Below are positions 42,262 to 54,098 of a DNA stretch of 64,000 nt, one piece after another. Each line of letters begins with the position of its first letter. The first letter of the stretch is position 1. Origin of the DNA: JAWWPG01 sp037719575 (lineage in GTDB: Bacteria; Actinomycetota; Actinomycetes; Propionibacteriales; Nocardioidaceae). The translations under genes were made by a program, and so were the position numbers. The DNA is taken from contig JBBJMF010000001.1 in NCBI GenBank assembly GCA_037719575.1, positions 1 to 64,000 on the forward strand, written 5' to 3'. Below the pieces are notes generated by a model, which was given only the letters and a program-made list of their open reading frames with translations, was not told the origin of the DNA and did not search any database.

Positions 42262-44138
42262 CCGAGTCTCACCGCCAGCATGACCAGGACCACAAGTGCC
42301 GAGCCACCGAGCATCGACAGCGCGTAGGACCGCACGAAGCCGTTCTGCACGCGCCGGACCCGCCCGGAGGTGCCGCCGATCAGTGCCGCGAGGCCGTTGA
42401 CCATCCCGTCGACCTTTCGGTTGTCGAAGAACACCAGCGACCGCGTGAGGTACTCGCCGGGACGCATCAGGGCTGCCTCGTTGAGCGCATCACCGTAGAG
42501 GTCGGCACGCGCAGCCCTGGTGAAGAGCGACACCCGCTCGGGCGCGGTCTGCGGAACCCTTTGCCGCATGTACATGATGTAGGCGATCGCGATCCCGATC
42601 GCCACCACGGCGAGAACGATGAGCTGGATCAGCCAAGCGGCGATCGGCAGGCTGGTCTCGCCCTCCGCGCCGACGACCGGCTCGAGCCAGTTCTGGATCC
42701 AGCCACCGAGCAGCAGCACACCGCCAAGCGCCGAGAGCACCGCCAGGACCACGAGCGGACCCGTCATCACCGGGGATGACTCGTGCGGGTGGGCCTGCTT
42801 TGCCCAGCGCTTCTCGCTGACGAACGTCATGATCATCAGCCGGGTCATGTAGAAGGCGGTGATCCCGGCGCCGAGGACAGTCCCGATGCCCACGATGAGG
42901 TTGTCGTGGAACGCGGCCTCGATGATCTTGTCCTTCGACCAGAAGCCCGAGAAGCCGGGGAAGCCGATGATCGCGAGATAGCCGCACGCGAACGTCAGGA
43001 ACGTCACCGGCATGACCCGCTGCAGCGCGCCGTACCGACGCATGTCGACCTCGTCGTCCATCGCATGCATGACCGAACCCGCTCCGAGGAACAGGTTGGC
43101 CTTGAAGAAGCCGTGGGTCAGGAGGTGGAAGATCGCGAAGACGTATCCGGCCGGGCCGATCCCGGCAGCCAGCATCATGTAGCCGATCTGGCTCATCGTC
43201 GAGCCGGCGAGGGCCTTCTTGATGTCGTCCTTCGCGCAGCCGATCACCGCACCCCACAGCAGCGTCACCAGCCCGACGACGACCACGGCCGTCTGCGCGG
43301 TCTCGGTCTCGGCGTAGACGAAGCTCGACCGGACCACCAGGTAGACGCCCGCCGTCACCATGGTCGCGGCATGGATGAGCGCCGAGACCGGGGTCGGGCC
43401 CTCCATGGCGTCGAGCAGCCAGCTCTGCAGCGGCACCTGCGCCGACTTCCCACAGGCGCCGAGCAGCAGGAGGAGCCCGAGCACCGTCGCCGTCCCGTTC
43501 GAGACCTGGCCCACGCCGGACGCGACGGCACCGAACGAGCTGCTGCCGAACGACGCGAACATCAGCATGATCGCGAGCGCCATGCCCACGTCACCGACCC
43601 GGTTCACGATGAACGCCTTCTTCGCGGCGACCGCTGCGGTGTTCTTCTGCTGCCAGAAGCCGATCAGCAGGTACGACGCGAGGCCGACGCCCTCCCATCC
43701 GACGAACAGCGCCAGGTAGTCGTTGGCGAGCACCAGCGTGAGCATCGCCGCGACGAAGAGGTTGAGGTAGCCGAAGAAGCGCCGCCGCCGCTCGTCGTGC
43801 TCCATGTAGCCGATCGAATAGATGTGGATCAGGCTGCCGACACCGGTGATCAGCAGCACGAACACCGCCGACAGCTGGTCGAAGAGCAGGTCGACGCTGA
43901 CGTGGTAGCCAGCGCCGGCGTCGCCCGCGCTGAACCACGAGTAGACGTGCTGGTGCAGCGGTGCCTCGGGGTTGTCGCGCAGCTTGAGGAAGGCGACGAC
44001 CCCGAGCACGAAGGACGCCAGCGGGGCCGCCGTACCCAGCAGATGCCCCCAGGCATCGGTGAGCCTGCCGCCGACCAGCAGGATCGCGGCACTCGCCGCG
44101 GGGATCGCGATGACGAGGTAGAGAAGGCTGAAGTTCAC
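42258..44138 (-). CDS. nuoL: NADH-quinone oxidoreductase subunit L (main operon)
   Basis: 626 residues from GTG 44138, with the C-terminal lateral helix. LFVGWEGVGLASYLLIGFW carries the conserved Glu, KSAQVPLQSWLLDAMEGPTP the Lys, SALIHAATMVTAGVYLVVR the His, and IKKALAGSTMSQIGYMMLAAG the second channel half. Its GTG lies 15 nt after the nuoK stop; every other gap in this part of the operon is an overlap. Confidence 0.96.
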   Translation of the reverse strand: MNFSLLYLVIAIPAASAAILLVGGRLTDAWGHLLGTAAPLASFVLGVVAFLKLRDNPEAPLHQHVYSWFSAGDAGAGYHVSVDLLFDQLSAVFVLLITGVGSLIHIYSIGYMEHDERRRRFFGYLNLFVAAMLTLVLANDYLALFVGWEGVGLASYLLIGFWQQKNTAAVAAKKAFIVNRVGDVGMALAIMLMFASFGSSSFGAVASGVGQVSNGTATVLGLLLLLGACGKSAQVPLQSWLLDAMEGPTPVSALIHAATMVTAGVYLVVRSSFVYAETETAQTAVVVVGLVTLLWGAVIGCAKDDIKKALAGSTMSQIGYMMLAAGIGPAGYVFAIFHLLTHGFFKANLFLGAGSVMHAMDDEVDMRRYGALQRVMPVTFLTFACGYLAIIGFPGFSGFWSKDKIIEAAFHDNLIVGIGTVLGAGITAFYMTRLMIMTFVSEKRWAKQAHPHESSPVMTGPLVVLAVLSALGGVLLLGGWIQNWLEPVVGAEGETSLPIAAWLIQLIVLAVVAIGIAIAYIMYMRQRVPQTAPERVSLFTRAARADLYGDALNEAALMRPGEYLTRSLVFFDNRKVDGMVNGLAALIGGTSGRVRRVQNGFVRSYALSMLGGSALVVLVMLAVRLG

Positions 44139-44153
44139 GAGAGCCGCTCCATC

Positions 44154-44453
44154 TCAGTACTTCAGCAGGCTGGCGTCATCGACGCTGGCCGATCGGCGGG
44201 TACGGAAGATCGTCATGAGGATGGCGAGGCCCACGACGACCTCGGCGGCGGCCACGACCATCACGAAGAAGGCGGCGATCTGACCGTCGAGGTTGCCGTG
44301 CTGGCGGGCGAACGTGACGAAGGCGAGGTTGCTGGCGTTCAACATCAGCTCGACGCACATGAAGACGACGATCGCGTTGCGCCGGACCAGAACGCCGACG
44401 GCACCGATGGAGAAGAGCAGCGCGGAGAGCACCAGGAACGGTGTCGTGCTCAC
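44154..44453 (-). CDS. nuoK: NADH-quinone oxidoreductase subunit K (main operon)
   Basis: 99 residues from GTG 44453, GTGA overlap with nuoJ. Three spans with the two buried Glu: IVVFMCVELMLNASNLAFV and AAAEVVVGLAILMTIF. The family length is about 100. Confidence 0.95.
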   Translation of the reverse strand: MSTTPFLVLSALLFSIGAVGVLVRRNAIVVFMCVELMLNASNLAFVTFARQHGNLDGQIAAFFVMVVAAAEVVVGLAILMTIFRTRRSASVDDASLLKY

Positions 44454-45265
44454 GACTCGTCTCCCTCGATCGGAGTGCCGTGGTGACCTTGGAGGCGTTG
44501 GACCGGGTCTGGCTCGATCGGCTCCGGCAGGGTATCCACGCTCTCCTCCGACACGATCCCCGGAACGACCTCGCGGACCGTGCCGCGGGCCCGCATGACC
44601 CGCGAGATCGAGAGCTCGGAGATGCTGCCGTCGGGCAGCAGGGCAGGCGTGTCGACCGAGTTGTGACGAGCAAAGACCCCCGACGTGGGCAGCGGACCGG
44701 GGTGGACGCCGTCGCTGGCGTACTCGCGCATCCGCTGCTCGACCATGTCACGCTGCGTCGGCTTCGGGGTGAGCCGCTCGCGGTGAGCCAGCACCATCGC
44801 GCCGAGAGCAGCGGTGATCAGCAACGCGCTGGTGACCTCGAACGCGAAGACGTAGCGGCTGAAGAGCAGCTCGGCGAGACCGGGGACGTTGCCGTCGAGT
44901 TCCACCTTCCCCAGGCCGACGACGGCTCCGACCGTCGACTGCGTGATGCCGAGGATCAGCAGCGCCGCGAACACCACACCCGCCACGACCGCCGCCACCC
45001 GCTGCCCGCGGATCGTCTCGACGAGAGAGTCCGCGGAGTCGACGCCGACCAGCATCAGGACGAACAGGAACAGCATGAGCACGGCGCCCGTGTAGACGAT
45101 GATCTGGACGGCGAAGAGGAACGGCGCGTCCTGCACGGCATACAGCACGGCGAGGGACACCATCACGACAGCCAGGAGCAGCGCGGAGTGGACCGCGCTG
45201 CGGACCGCGACCATGCCGACCGCGCAGAGGACCATGACCGGGGCCAGCACCCAGAAGACGATCAT
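44450..45265 (-). CDS. nuoJ: NADH-quinone oxidoreductase subunit J (main operon)
   Basis: 271 residues from ATG 45265 (ATGA with the nuoI stop). Five ND6-type spans (VRSAVHSALLLAVVMVSLAV; FAVQIIVYTGAVLMLFLFVL) followed by a hydrophilic tail of about 100 residues (from HRERLTPKPTQRDM on) rich in Pro/Glu/Val. Such a tail is usual for actinobacterial NuoJ but absent from the second-cluster copy. The tail should face the cytoplasm. Confidence 0.94.
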   Translation of the reverse strand: MIVFWVLAPVMVLCAVGMVAVRSAVHSALLLAVVMVSLAVLYAVQDAPFLFAVQIIVYTGAVLMLFLFVLMLVGVDSADSLVETIRGQRVAAVVAGVVFAALLILGITQSTVGAVVGLGKVELDGNVPGLAELLFSRYVFAFEVTSALLITAALGAMVLAHRERLTPKPTQRDMVEQRMREYASDGVHPGPLPTSGVFARHNSVDTPALLPDGSISELSISRVMRARGTVREVVPGIVSEESVDTLPEPIEPDPVQRLQGHHGTPIEGDES

Positions 45266-45825
45266 GCCGGCACCTCCCCCTCGGTCTCCCGGTCCCCGCG
45301 CGTGGCCACCGCGCCGGCACCGAGATAGTAGGCCGCCGCGTCGTCTCCGAGACGCATCGCGTGCGGGGGGTCCTCCATGCCCGGGAGAAGGGGGGCCAAC
45401 AGGTCCTGCTTCTCGTAGATCAGCGACTCCCGGCTGGAGTCGGCGAGCTCGTACTCGTTGGTCATCGTGAGGGCCCTCGTCGGGCAGGCCTCGATGCAGA
45501 GCCCGCACAGGATGCAGCGGAGGTAGTTGATCTGGTAGACGCGACCGTAACGCTCCCCCGGCGAGTAGCGCTCCCCGTCGGACTCGTTGTCGGCACCCTC
45601 GACGTAGATCGCATCTGCCGGGCAGGCCCAGGCACAGAGCTCGCACCCGATGCACTTCTCCAGGCCGTCGGGCCACCGGTTCAGCTGGTGCCGTCCGTGG
45701 AAGCGCGGCGCCGTCGCCTTCTTTTCGAATGGGTACTCCTCCGTGACCACACCCTTGAACATGGTCCGGAAGGTCACCCCGAACCCGGCGACCGGGTCCC
45801 AGAACTGCTCCTTGAGGCTAGCCAC
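45262..45825 (-). CDS. nuoI: NADH-quinone oxidoreductase subunit I (main operon)
   Basis: 187 residues from GTG 45825 behind AGGGGAG; it overlaps the nuoH stop by 8 nt. Holds N6a/N6b through Cys 58, 61, 64, 68 (CIGCELCAWACP) and Cys 104, 107, 110, 114 (CILCGLCIEACP). YPFEKKATAPRFHGRHQLNR before the first motif is typical. No poly-Ala tail, unlike the second copy. Confidence 0.96.
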   Translation of the reverse strand: MASLKEQFWDPVAGFGVTFRTMFKGVVTEEYPFEKKATAPRFHGRHQLNRWPDGLEKCIGCELCAWACPADAIYVEGADNESDGERYSPGERYGRVYQINYLRCILCGLCIEACPTRALTMTNEYELADSSRESLIYEKQDLLAPLLPGMEDPPHAMRLGDDAAAYYLGAGAVATRGDRETEGEVPA

Positions 45826-47086
45826 GGATGCTCTCCCCTGCCTTCGACTCGTCGGTGGGCATCGGCGGGACCGGGTAGCCGCCGGCATATGCGTCCGGCG
45901 TGGCGGGCTCGGGCGTCGGTGCCTCGTCGTCCTTGGACTCCCCGACGAAGCCGAGCAGCAGGAAGACCACCACGGCCACCGCGGCGGCCCCGATCAGCCA
46001 CGTGCGGTCGATCGGGCCCTCGAGGCTGATCGTGCGGATGCAGCCGACGGCAACGATCCACACCAGCGCCAGCGGGATGAGAACCTTCCAACCGAACTTC
46101 ATGAACTGGTCGTAGCGCAGTCGCGGCAGCGTGCCGCGCAGCCAGATGAAGAAGAAGACAAAGGCCAGCACCTTCCCGAAGAACCAGAGCAGCGGCCAGT
46201 AGTCCTGGTTGGCCCCGTCCCAGATCGACAAGGGCCACGGGGCGCGCCAGCCACCGAGGAACAGCGTCGTGGCGAGCATCGAGACCGTCACCATGTTGAT
46301 GTACTCGGCGAGGAAGAAGAACGCGAACTTGATCGAGGAGTACTCGGTGTGGAAGCCGCCGACGAGCTCGCCCTCAGCCTCGGGCAGGTCGAACGGTGCG
46401 CGGTTGGTCTCACCCACCATGGCGATCAGGTAGATGACGAACGACGGCAGCAGGATCACCGCGTACCACAGGTCGCCCTGGGCGTCGACGATGCCGGACG
46501 TGGAGAGCGAGCCCGAGTACAGGAAGACCGCCACGAACGACAACCCCATCGCCACCTCGTACGAGATGACCTGCGCCGACGAGCGCAGTGCTCCGAGCAG
46601 CGAGTACGTCGACCCGCTGGACCAGCCGGCGAGCACGATGCCGTAGATGCCCACCGAGGCGATGGCGAGCACGTAGAGCACGCCGACCGGGAGGTCCGTG
46701 AGCTGCAGACGGGTGTGCACGTCGCTGAACGGGACCCGAACCTCCGGGCCGAAGGGGATCACCGCGACGGCCATGAACGCCGGGATCGCCGAGAGCAGCG
46801 GCGCGACGATGTAGACGACCTTGTCGACCGCCTTCGGGATGATGTCCTCCTTCAACATCAGCTTGACCCCGTCGGCCAAACTCTGGAGGAGACCGAACGG
46901 ACCATGCACGTTCGGGCCGAGCCGGTGCTGCATGCGCGCCACGAGCCGGCGCTCGAACCAGATGTTGAAGAGGGTGAACAGCAGCATGATGACGAACGCG
47001 AGCACGACCTTGATGACGATGACCCACCAGGGGTCGTGCCCGAACGCGCTCAGGTCGTCGTCGGCCAGGACGACTGTGCCTGTCAT
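45818..47086 (-). CDS. nuoH: NADH-quinone oxidoreductase subunit H (main operon)
   Basis: 422 residues, ND1-type. The N-terminal helix is long (HDPWWVIVIKVVLAFVIMLL), followed by RMQHRLGPNVHGPFGLLQSL and ADGVKLMLKEDIIP. The later loops ETNRAPFDLPEAEGELVGGF and YSSIKFAFFFLAEYINMVT form the quinone-channel E-channel region. A C-terminal tail of about 60 residues adds a further span and a Pro-rich end. ATGA with nuoG. Confidence 0.96.
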   Translation of the reverse strand: MTGTVVLADDDLSAFGHDPWWVIVIKVVLAFVIMLLFTLFNIWFERRLVARMQHRLGPNVHGPFGLLQSLADGVKLMLKEDIIPKAVDKVVYIVAPLLSAIPAFMAVAVIPFGPEVRVPFSDVHTRLQLTDLPVGVLYVLAIASVGIYGIVLAGWSSGSTYSLLGALRSSAQVISYEVAMGLSFVAVFLYSGSLSTSGIVDAQGDLWYAVILLPSFVIYLIAMVGETNRAPFDLPEAEGELVGGFHTEYSSIKFAFFFLAEYINMVTVSMLATTLFLGGWRAPWPLSIWDGANQDYWPLLWFFGKVLAFVFFFIWLRGTLPRLRYDQFMKFGWKVLIPLALVWIVAVGCIRTISLEGPIDRTWLIGAAAVAVVVFLLLGFVGESKDDEAPTPEPATPDAYAGGYPVPPMPTDESKAGESIRG

Positions 47087-49571
47087 CGCGCGACTCCTCC
47101 CTCGACCCAGACCACGTCGCCGGCACCGACGCCGAGGTTTCTGCGCACGTTGCTGCCTGCGCTGTTCGACGGTAGCCAGACCTGGCCCGCATCGATGTCG
47201 CCGACCGCCGCTGGAACCAGGATGGACCCCGTCCTGGTCGCCACACTGACAGCCTCGCCCTCACGGACCCCGAGCGCCTCGAGCGTCGCGGCCGACAGGA
47301 CGGCCACGAGCCGTCTCCCGGTGGCCCGCAGCGCGTCGTCGCCATCGACACCTCGGCTGTCGTCGACGAGCATCCGCCACGTCGAGAGCACGAGAGGCGT
47401 ACCGGGCGGTGACCCGTGCTGCTCGCTGTCACTCAGCGCCGTCGTCGCCGTGGGCGAGTGGGGCACCGTGGACGCGTTGCCGTCCGGCGTCACAGGGGCG
47501 TCTGTCTGCCCGTCCCACGGACCCAGCTCCGTCATGTCCGTGCGGGCGTCCGCGATCGAGGCGAACCCGAGCGGGTGGCCGACCTCGTCGGCGATCCCGG
47601 ACAGCACCCGCACATCGGTGAGCGCCTGCGTCGCCAGGACCCGGTCGAACGTCCTGACCCGGCCCTCCCAGTTGACGAACGAGCCCTCCTTCTCGGCGAC
47701 TGGAGCCACGGGCAGCACGACGTCGGCGCGATCGGTGACGTCGGAGGCCCGCACCTCGAGGCTCACGAGGAACCCCACCGCGTCGAGAGCCTGGCGGGCC
47801 AGCACGGGGTCCGGCAGGTCGTCGACCTCGACCCCACCGACGACCAGGGCGTGGAGGTCACCGGCAGCCGCCGCGCCGAGCATCTGCAGACCGTCGAGTC
47901 CCGGGACCGACGGCAGGGTGTCCACGCCCCAGGCAGCCGCGATGTCCACCCGGGCGGCCGCCTGGTCGAGGGGGCGACCACCGGGCAGCAGCGTGGGCAG
48001 GGCGCCCGCCTCGAGAGCGCCCCGCTCGCCGGCCCGCCGAGGCACCCAGCCGAGCCTGGCGCCCGTCGACGAGGCGAGCGCCGCCACCGCCTGCAGCGCG
48101 CCGGGCGATGATGCCATCCGCTCGCCGACGAGGATCACGCCACCGCTGTCAAGGGCGACGTCAGGGTTCGTGGCGATCGCCTCGACGACCGCCGTCTCCT
48201 TGCCGGGTACCGCCGCCAGCAGCCGTCCGTCGAGCTTGGTCAGGCCGTTCGAGGTGTGGGACGCAACCGAGTAGACGCGCACACCGTGAGCCCGCACGGC
48301 CTTGCGGAGCCGGAGGAAGACGATCGGCGACTCCTCCTCGGGCTCGAACCCGACGAGGACGACGGCGTTGGCGCGCTCGAGGTCGGCGTACGTCGGACCC
48401 TGCCTGGTGGCGACGTGCGCGAGGAGGAAGTCCGCCTCCGCGCCGGACGCCGCGCGAGCGCGGAAGTCGATGTTGTTGGTGCCGAGGACCACTCGGGCGA
48501 ACTTGCTGTAGGCATACGCGTCCTCGGCCGTCAGCCGGCCGCCGGTCAGTACCCCGACAGCCGTTCCCGCAGCAGCCAGACCTCGCGCAGCTACCGCGAG
48601 GGCCTCGGGCCACGAAGACCCGCGCATCTCGCCGGTCTCCTCGTCGCGGACCATCGGGCTCGTGAGCCGGTCGCCTACCCGCGTCGACATGAAGCCGAAG
48701 CGGCCCTTGTCGCAGTTCCACTCCTCGTTGACCTCAGGGTCGTTGCCAGCGAGCCGCCGCATCACCTTGCCCCGGCGATGGTCGGTGCGCAGGGCGCAGC
48801 CGGACGCGCAGTGCTCGCACACGGACGGCTGCGACACGAGATCGAACGGCCGCGAGCGGAAGCGGTAGGCGGCGGACGTCAGGGCGCCGACCGGGCAGAT
48901 CTGGATCGTGTTGCCGGAGAAGTAGGACTCGAACGGCTCCAACTCATAGATGGCTACCTGCTGGAACGCTCCGCGTTCCAGCATGTCGATCATCGGGTCG
49001 CCGGCGATCTGCTGGCTGAAGCGGGTGCACCGGGCACAGAGCACGCAGCGCTCCCGGTCGAGCAGGACCTGGGCAGAGATGCTGATCGGCTTCGGGAACG
49101 TGCGCTTGGTCTCGAGGAAGCGTGACTCACCCCGCCCGTTGGTCATGGCCTGGTTCTGCAGCGGGCACTCGCCGCCCTTGTCGCAGACCGGACAGTCCAG
49201 CGGGTGGTTGACGAGCAGGAACTCCATGATCCCCTGCTGGGCCTTGTCGGCCACCGGGGACGTCTTCTGGGTGCGCACGACCATGCCGGGTGCGACCGGG
49301 ATCGTGCAGGACGCCTGCGGCTTCGGGAGCGGGCGCCCGTTGCCGGCGTCCGGCACGTCCACAAGGCACTGCCGGCAGGCCCCGACCGGATCGAGCAGGG
49401 GGTGGTCGCAGAACCGCGGGATCTGGACGCCGACCTGCTCGGCGGCCCGGATGATCAACGTGCCCTCGGGGACCGTGACCTCGACGTCGTCGATCGTGAG
49501 CGTCACGGTCTTGACCACCTGCTGCGTCTGCCCGCCCGGTGCCAGCTGGCTCTGTGCGCTGGTGACAGGGG

Positions 49572-49575
<4 letters not shown>
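47083..49575 (-). CDS. nuoG: NADH-quinone oxidoreductase subunit G (main operon)
   Basis: 830 residues; the 75-kDa-type subunit. An N-terminal [2Fe-2S] domain (IPRFCDHPLLDPVGACRQC), a 4Fe-4S His/Cys site (CPVCDKGGECPLQNQAM), the VLCARCTRFSQQIAGDPMID pair, then CEHCASGCALRTDHRRGKVM and the molybdopterin-type domain. Actinobacterial NuoG keeps the longer molybdopterin-like part without bound Mo. It has an extra acidic/Ser-rich insertion near residues 700-740 (SNTVPHSPTATTALSDSE-type). ATGA overlaps on both sides. Confidence 0.95.
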
Positions 49576-50893
<1,318 letters not shown>

Positions 50894-50897
<4 letters not shown>

Positions 50898-51844
50898 CGC
50901 GCGTCCTTGCCCTTGTCCTGGTAGCCGGTTGGCTCTGCACTGCGCGGACCGGCGTCGTCACCGGCGGGGGTGTCCTGGTCGACGACAGTCTCCGTCTCGG
51001 CGCGATGGGTGGTGGACTCTTCGACGGCTTGCATGGTGCTCGACCGGTCGGCCGTCGTACCGGTCGAGCGTGAGGTCGACGGGGAGCTCGGCGCAGACCA
51101 GCCGTTGGCGCGGGCCAGGTTGAGCCCGACCAGCGTCGCCAGACCGCCGACCGGGCCCTCGTCGGCCCGGTCGTCGGGGAAGCCGGCCAGGACGCGTTCC
51201 GCCTCCCGCCACGTGCACACACGTGCTCCCCGGGTCGCCTTCACAACCTGTCCGCTGCCGAGGTCGTCGACGAGGTCCGTCGCGGACTGGGGCGTCTGGT
51301 TGTCGAAGAACTCCCAGTTGACCATCACGACCGGCGCATAGTCGCAAGCGGCGTTGCACTCGATGTGCTCCAGGGTGATCTTCCCGTCGGAGGTCGTCTC
51401 GTCGTTCCCGATGTCGAGGTGGCTCTTGAGCCGGTCGAAGATCGCGTCCCCGCCCATGACCGCACAGAGGGTGTTGGTGCACACGCCGACCAGGTAGTCG
51501 CCGATGGGACGCCGCTTGTACATCGTGTAGAACGTCGCGACCGCTGACACCTCGGCGGCGGCGAGACCGAGGATCTTGGCGCAGGCTTCGATCCCCGCGG
51601 GCGTCACGAAGCCCTCGCTGCTCTGTACCAGGTGAAGCATCGGCAACAGCGCCGAGCGGGGCTGGGGGTACCGCGCCACGAGCTCATGCAGCTCCCGAAT
51701 CGTGGTCTCGGACAATACGGGTTGAACGGATCCACCCGGCGTCCCCCCGTTCAGGGAAGCACCTGGCGGCGTCGGGCGGGAGGGAGAAGGGTCGGGAACG
51801 ACACTGTCGCGCCCAGGCACAGAGGAGCCAGGGAATGACGACAT
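50894..51844 (-). CDS. nuoE: NADH-quinone oxidoreductase subunit E (main operon)
   Basis: 316 residues from ATG 51844 with GGAGAA upstream; ATG 51868 (ATGA with nuoD) would add eight. Thioredoxin-like [2Fe-2S] subunit: ATFYTMYKRRPIGDYLVGVC, CTNTLCAVMGGDAIFDRLKS, then HIECNAACDYAPVVMVN hold the four Cys (C-x4-C and C-x3-C). The core spans about residues 45-200. About 90 residues after it (SAPSSPSTSRSTGTTADRSS and an acidic end) look unstructured, and a similar N-terminal 40 precede it. Low-complexity arms at both ends are odd for NuoE. Confidence 0.92.
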
Positions 51845-51864
51845 GTCTTCTCCGGGGTAGGGCG

Positions 51865-53232
51865 TCATCGGTCGACGCCGCCCATCACCGGGTCGATGCT
51901 GGCGACGGCGACGATGACGTCGGCGAGCAGGCCACCCTCGCTCATCGCGGGGGCCGACTGCAGGTTGACGAACGAGGGGTCTCGGAAGTGTGCCCGGTAG
52001 GGCCGGGTGCCTCCGTCGGACACCAGGTGGCACGCAAGCTCGCCACGCGGCGACTCGACCGAGGAGTAGGTCTGGCCGGCCGGCACCCGGAAGCCTTCGG
52101 TGACGATCTTGAAATGATGGATGAGCGCCTCCATCGACTCGCCCATGATGTGACGGATGTGGTCGAGCGAGTTGCCCATCCCGTCCGAGCCGACCGCGAG
52201 CTGGCTCGGCCAGGCGATCTTCTTGTCGCCGATCATCACCGGCGCACCCTCGAGATGCTGCAGCTGCGCGGCTGCCTGCTCGACGATGCGCAACGACTGC
52301 CACATCTCCTCGAGGCGGATCCGGAACCTGCCGTAGGAGTCGCAGGTGTCCCAGGTGACGACGTCGAAGTCGAAGTCCTCGTAACCCCAGTAGGGCTGCT
52401 TCCGGCGCAGGTCCCAGTCATATCCGGTAGCCCGCAGCACGGGCCCCGATGCGCCGAGCGCCAGGCAGCCGGCCAGGTCGAGGTAGCCGACGTCTACCAG
52501 GCGGGCCCTGAAGATCGGGTTGGCGTTGCACAGGTCGGCGTACTCAGGGAGCCGCTTCTTCATCAGGCCGACGAACCCGTGGATCTTCTCGAGCGCACCG
52601 GGAGGCAGGTCCTGGGCGACACCGCCCGGGCGGATGAACCCGTGGTTCATCCGCAGCCCGGTGATCAGCTCGAAGAGGTCGAGGCAGAGCTCGCGCTCGC
52701 GCAAGCCGATCGTCATGACGGTGAGCGCGCCGATCTCGAGGCCGCCCGTCGCTATCGCCACCAGGTGCGAGGAGATCCGGTTGATCTCCATCAGCAGGAT
52801 CCGCATCAGCCGGGCCTTCTCCGGGATGTGGTCCTCGATGTCGAGCAGCCGCTCGACCCCCATGCAGTAGGCGGCCTCGTTGAAGAACGGCGCCAGATAG
52901 TCCATCCGGGTGCAGAACGTCACGCCCTGCACCCAGCTGCGGTACTCCATGTTCTTCTCGATGCCGGTGTGCAGGTAGCCGATGCCGCACCGGCACTCGG
53001 TGACGGTCTCGCCGTCGAGCTCGAGGATGAGCCGGAGCACGCCGTGGGTCGACGGGTGCTGGGGTCCCATGTTGACGACGACACGCTCCTCGGCCTCGGC
53101 GTCGATTCCGGCGACGACGGAGTCCCAGTCCTGGCCGGTGACCGTGAAGACCTTGCCGGAGGTCGTGTCATGGCCGGACGTTGCCCGCGTACCGGTTTCA
53201 TAGGCGTCAGGCGTTGGGGAGGCTGTGACCAT
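51865..53232 (-). CDS. nuoD: NADH-quinone oxidoreductase subunit D (main operon)
   Basis: 455 residues; the 49-kDa-type subunit that forms the quinone-binding site with NuoB. NMGPQHPSTHGVLRLILELD is the diagnostic N-terminal box, CRCGIGYLHTGIEKNMEYRS next, and the C-terminal VESPRGELACHLVSDGGTRP with LVSD. ATG 53232 overlaps the nuoC TGA by one base (TGATG). It is the only nuoD in the window, so it may serve both complexes. Confidence 0.97.
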   Translation of the reverse strand: MVTASPTPDAYETGTRATSGHDTTSGKVFTVTGQDWDSVVAGIDAEAEERVVVNMGPQHPSTHGVLRLILELDGETVTECRCGIGYLHTGIEKNMEYRSWVQGVTFCTRMDYLAPFFNEAAYCMGVERLLDIEDHIPEKARLMRILLMEINRISSHLVAIATGGLEIGALTVMTIGLRERELCLDLFELITGLRMNHGFIRPGGVAQDLPPGALEKIHGFVGLMKKRLPEYADLCNANPIFRARLVDVGYLDLAGCLALGASGPVLRATGYDWDLRRKQPYWGYEDFDFDVVTWDTCDSYGRFRIRLEEMWQSLRIVEQAAAQLQHLEGAPVMIGDKKIAWPSQLAVGSDGMGNSLDHIRHIMGESMEALIHHFKIVTEGFRVPAGQTYSSVESPRGELACHLVSDGGTRPYRAHFRDPSFVNLQSAPAMSEGGLLADVIVAVASIDPVMGGVDR

Positions 53233-54098
53233 CAGTTGTATGCCCTCCGGTCGTCGGGCGGTGCGATCGTGGCGCCCTTGTACTCGACCGGGATGCCACC
53301 GAGCGGGTAGTCCTTCCGCTGCGGGTGTCCATGCCAGTCGTCGGGCATCTCGATGCGGGTCAACGCGGGGTGCCCGTCGAAGACGATGCCGAAGAAGTCG
53401 TAGGTCTCACGCTCGTGCCAGTCGCTTGTCGGATACACGGACACCACGGAGGGGATGTGCGGGTCGTCGTCCGGGCAGGTGACCTCGACGCGGATCCGTC
53501 GGTTGTGCGTCATCGACAGCAGATGGTAGACCGCGTGCAGCTCGGCTCCGGTCTCGTTGGGGAAGTGCACGCCGCTGACCCCGCTGCAGAACTCGAACCT
53601 GAGGTCTGCGTCGTCGCGAAGCGTCCCCATCACGTCCACCAAATGAGCGCGGTCGACGTGGAAGGTGATCTCACCCCGGTGACAGATCACCCTGGTAACA
53701 GGTTGGGTCTCCGGTTGCGACCGCTCGGTGGCCTCCCCCCTTGTCCGCTCCTGCAGGGCGGCCTCGAGCCGGTCCGCGACCGCGTCGAACCAACCGCCGT
53801 ACGGGCGCGATGTCGCACCCGGGATCGTCACCGGACGGACCAGACCGCCGTAGCCTGACGTGTCGCCGGATCCCTCGACGCCGAACATGCCGGTGCGTAC
53901 GTCGACAACCTCGAGCGCCTGCTCCGGGTCGGGGATCACGCCCGGGTCGTCGCTCACCGTCAGGGCGGCGGGCTCCGCGGGTGAGTGGTGGACCGGCAGG
54001 TCGGAGGCCCGCCGGGTGTCTTCGTCGTGGGGTGTCGTGCCGACCTCCGGCACCTCGGAGGGCTCGGCCGGTGCCGCGGGGCGAGGCTCTTGGGTCAT
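53232..54098 (-). CDS. nuoC: NADH-quinone oxidoreductase subunit C (main operon)
   Basis: 288 residues from ATG 54098 (ATGA with nuoB). The 30-kDa core is in the last about 165 residues (SDWHERETYDFFGIVFDGHP, DDWHGHPQRKDYPLGGIPVE). The first about 110 residues are Pro/Glu/Ser-rich with ALEVVDVRTGMFGVEGSGD and TIPGATSRPYGGWFDAVADRLE, a common actinobacterial N-terminal extension of unknown use. Much longer than the second-cluster NuoC (187). Confidence 0.93.
   Translation of the reverse strand: MTQEPRPAAPAEPSEVPEVGTTPHDEDTRRASDLPVHHSPAEPAALTVSDDPGVIPDPEQALEVVDVRTGMFGVEGSGDTSGYGGLVRPVTIPGATSRPYGGWFDAVADRLEAALQERTRGEATERSQPETQPVTRVICHRGEITFHVDRAHLVDVMGTLRDDADLRFEFCSGVSGVHFPNETGAELHAVYHLLSMTHNRRIRVEVTCPDDDPHIPSVVSVYPTSDWHERETYDFFGIVFDGHPALTRIEMPDDWHGHPQRKDYPLGGIPVEYKGATIAPPDDRRAYN

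Noticed and set aside
42783..44486. 567-codon plus-strand frame opposite nuoL and nuoK
   Set aside because: Same shadow pattern, Arg/Glu/His-rich without domains.
45650..48274. 874-codon plus-strand frame opposite nuoI, nuoH and nuoG
   Set aside because: Low-complexity composition, no motifs; the minus-strand genes are certain.
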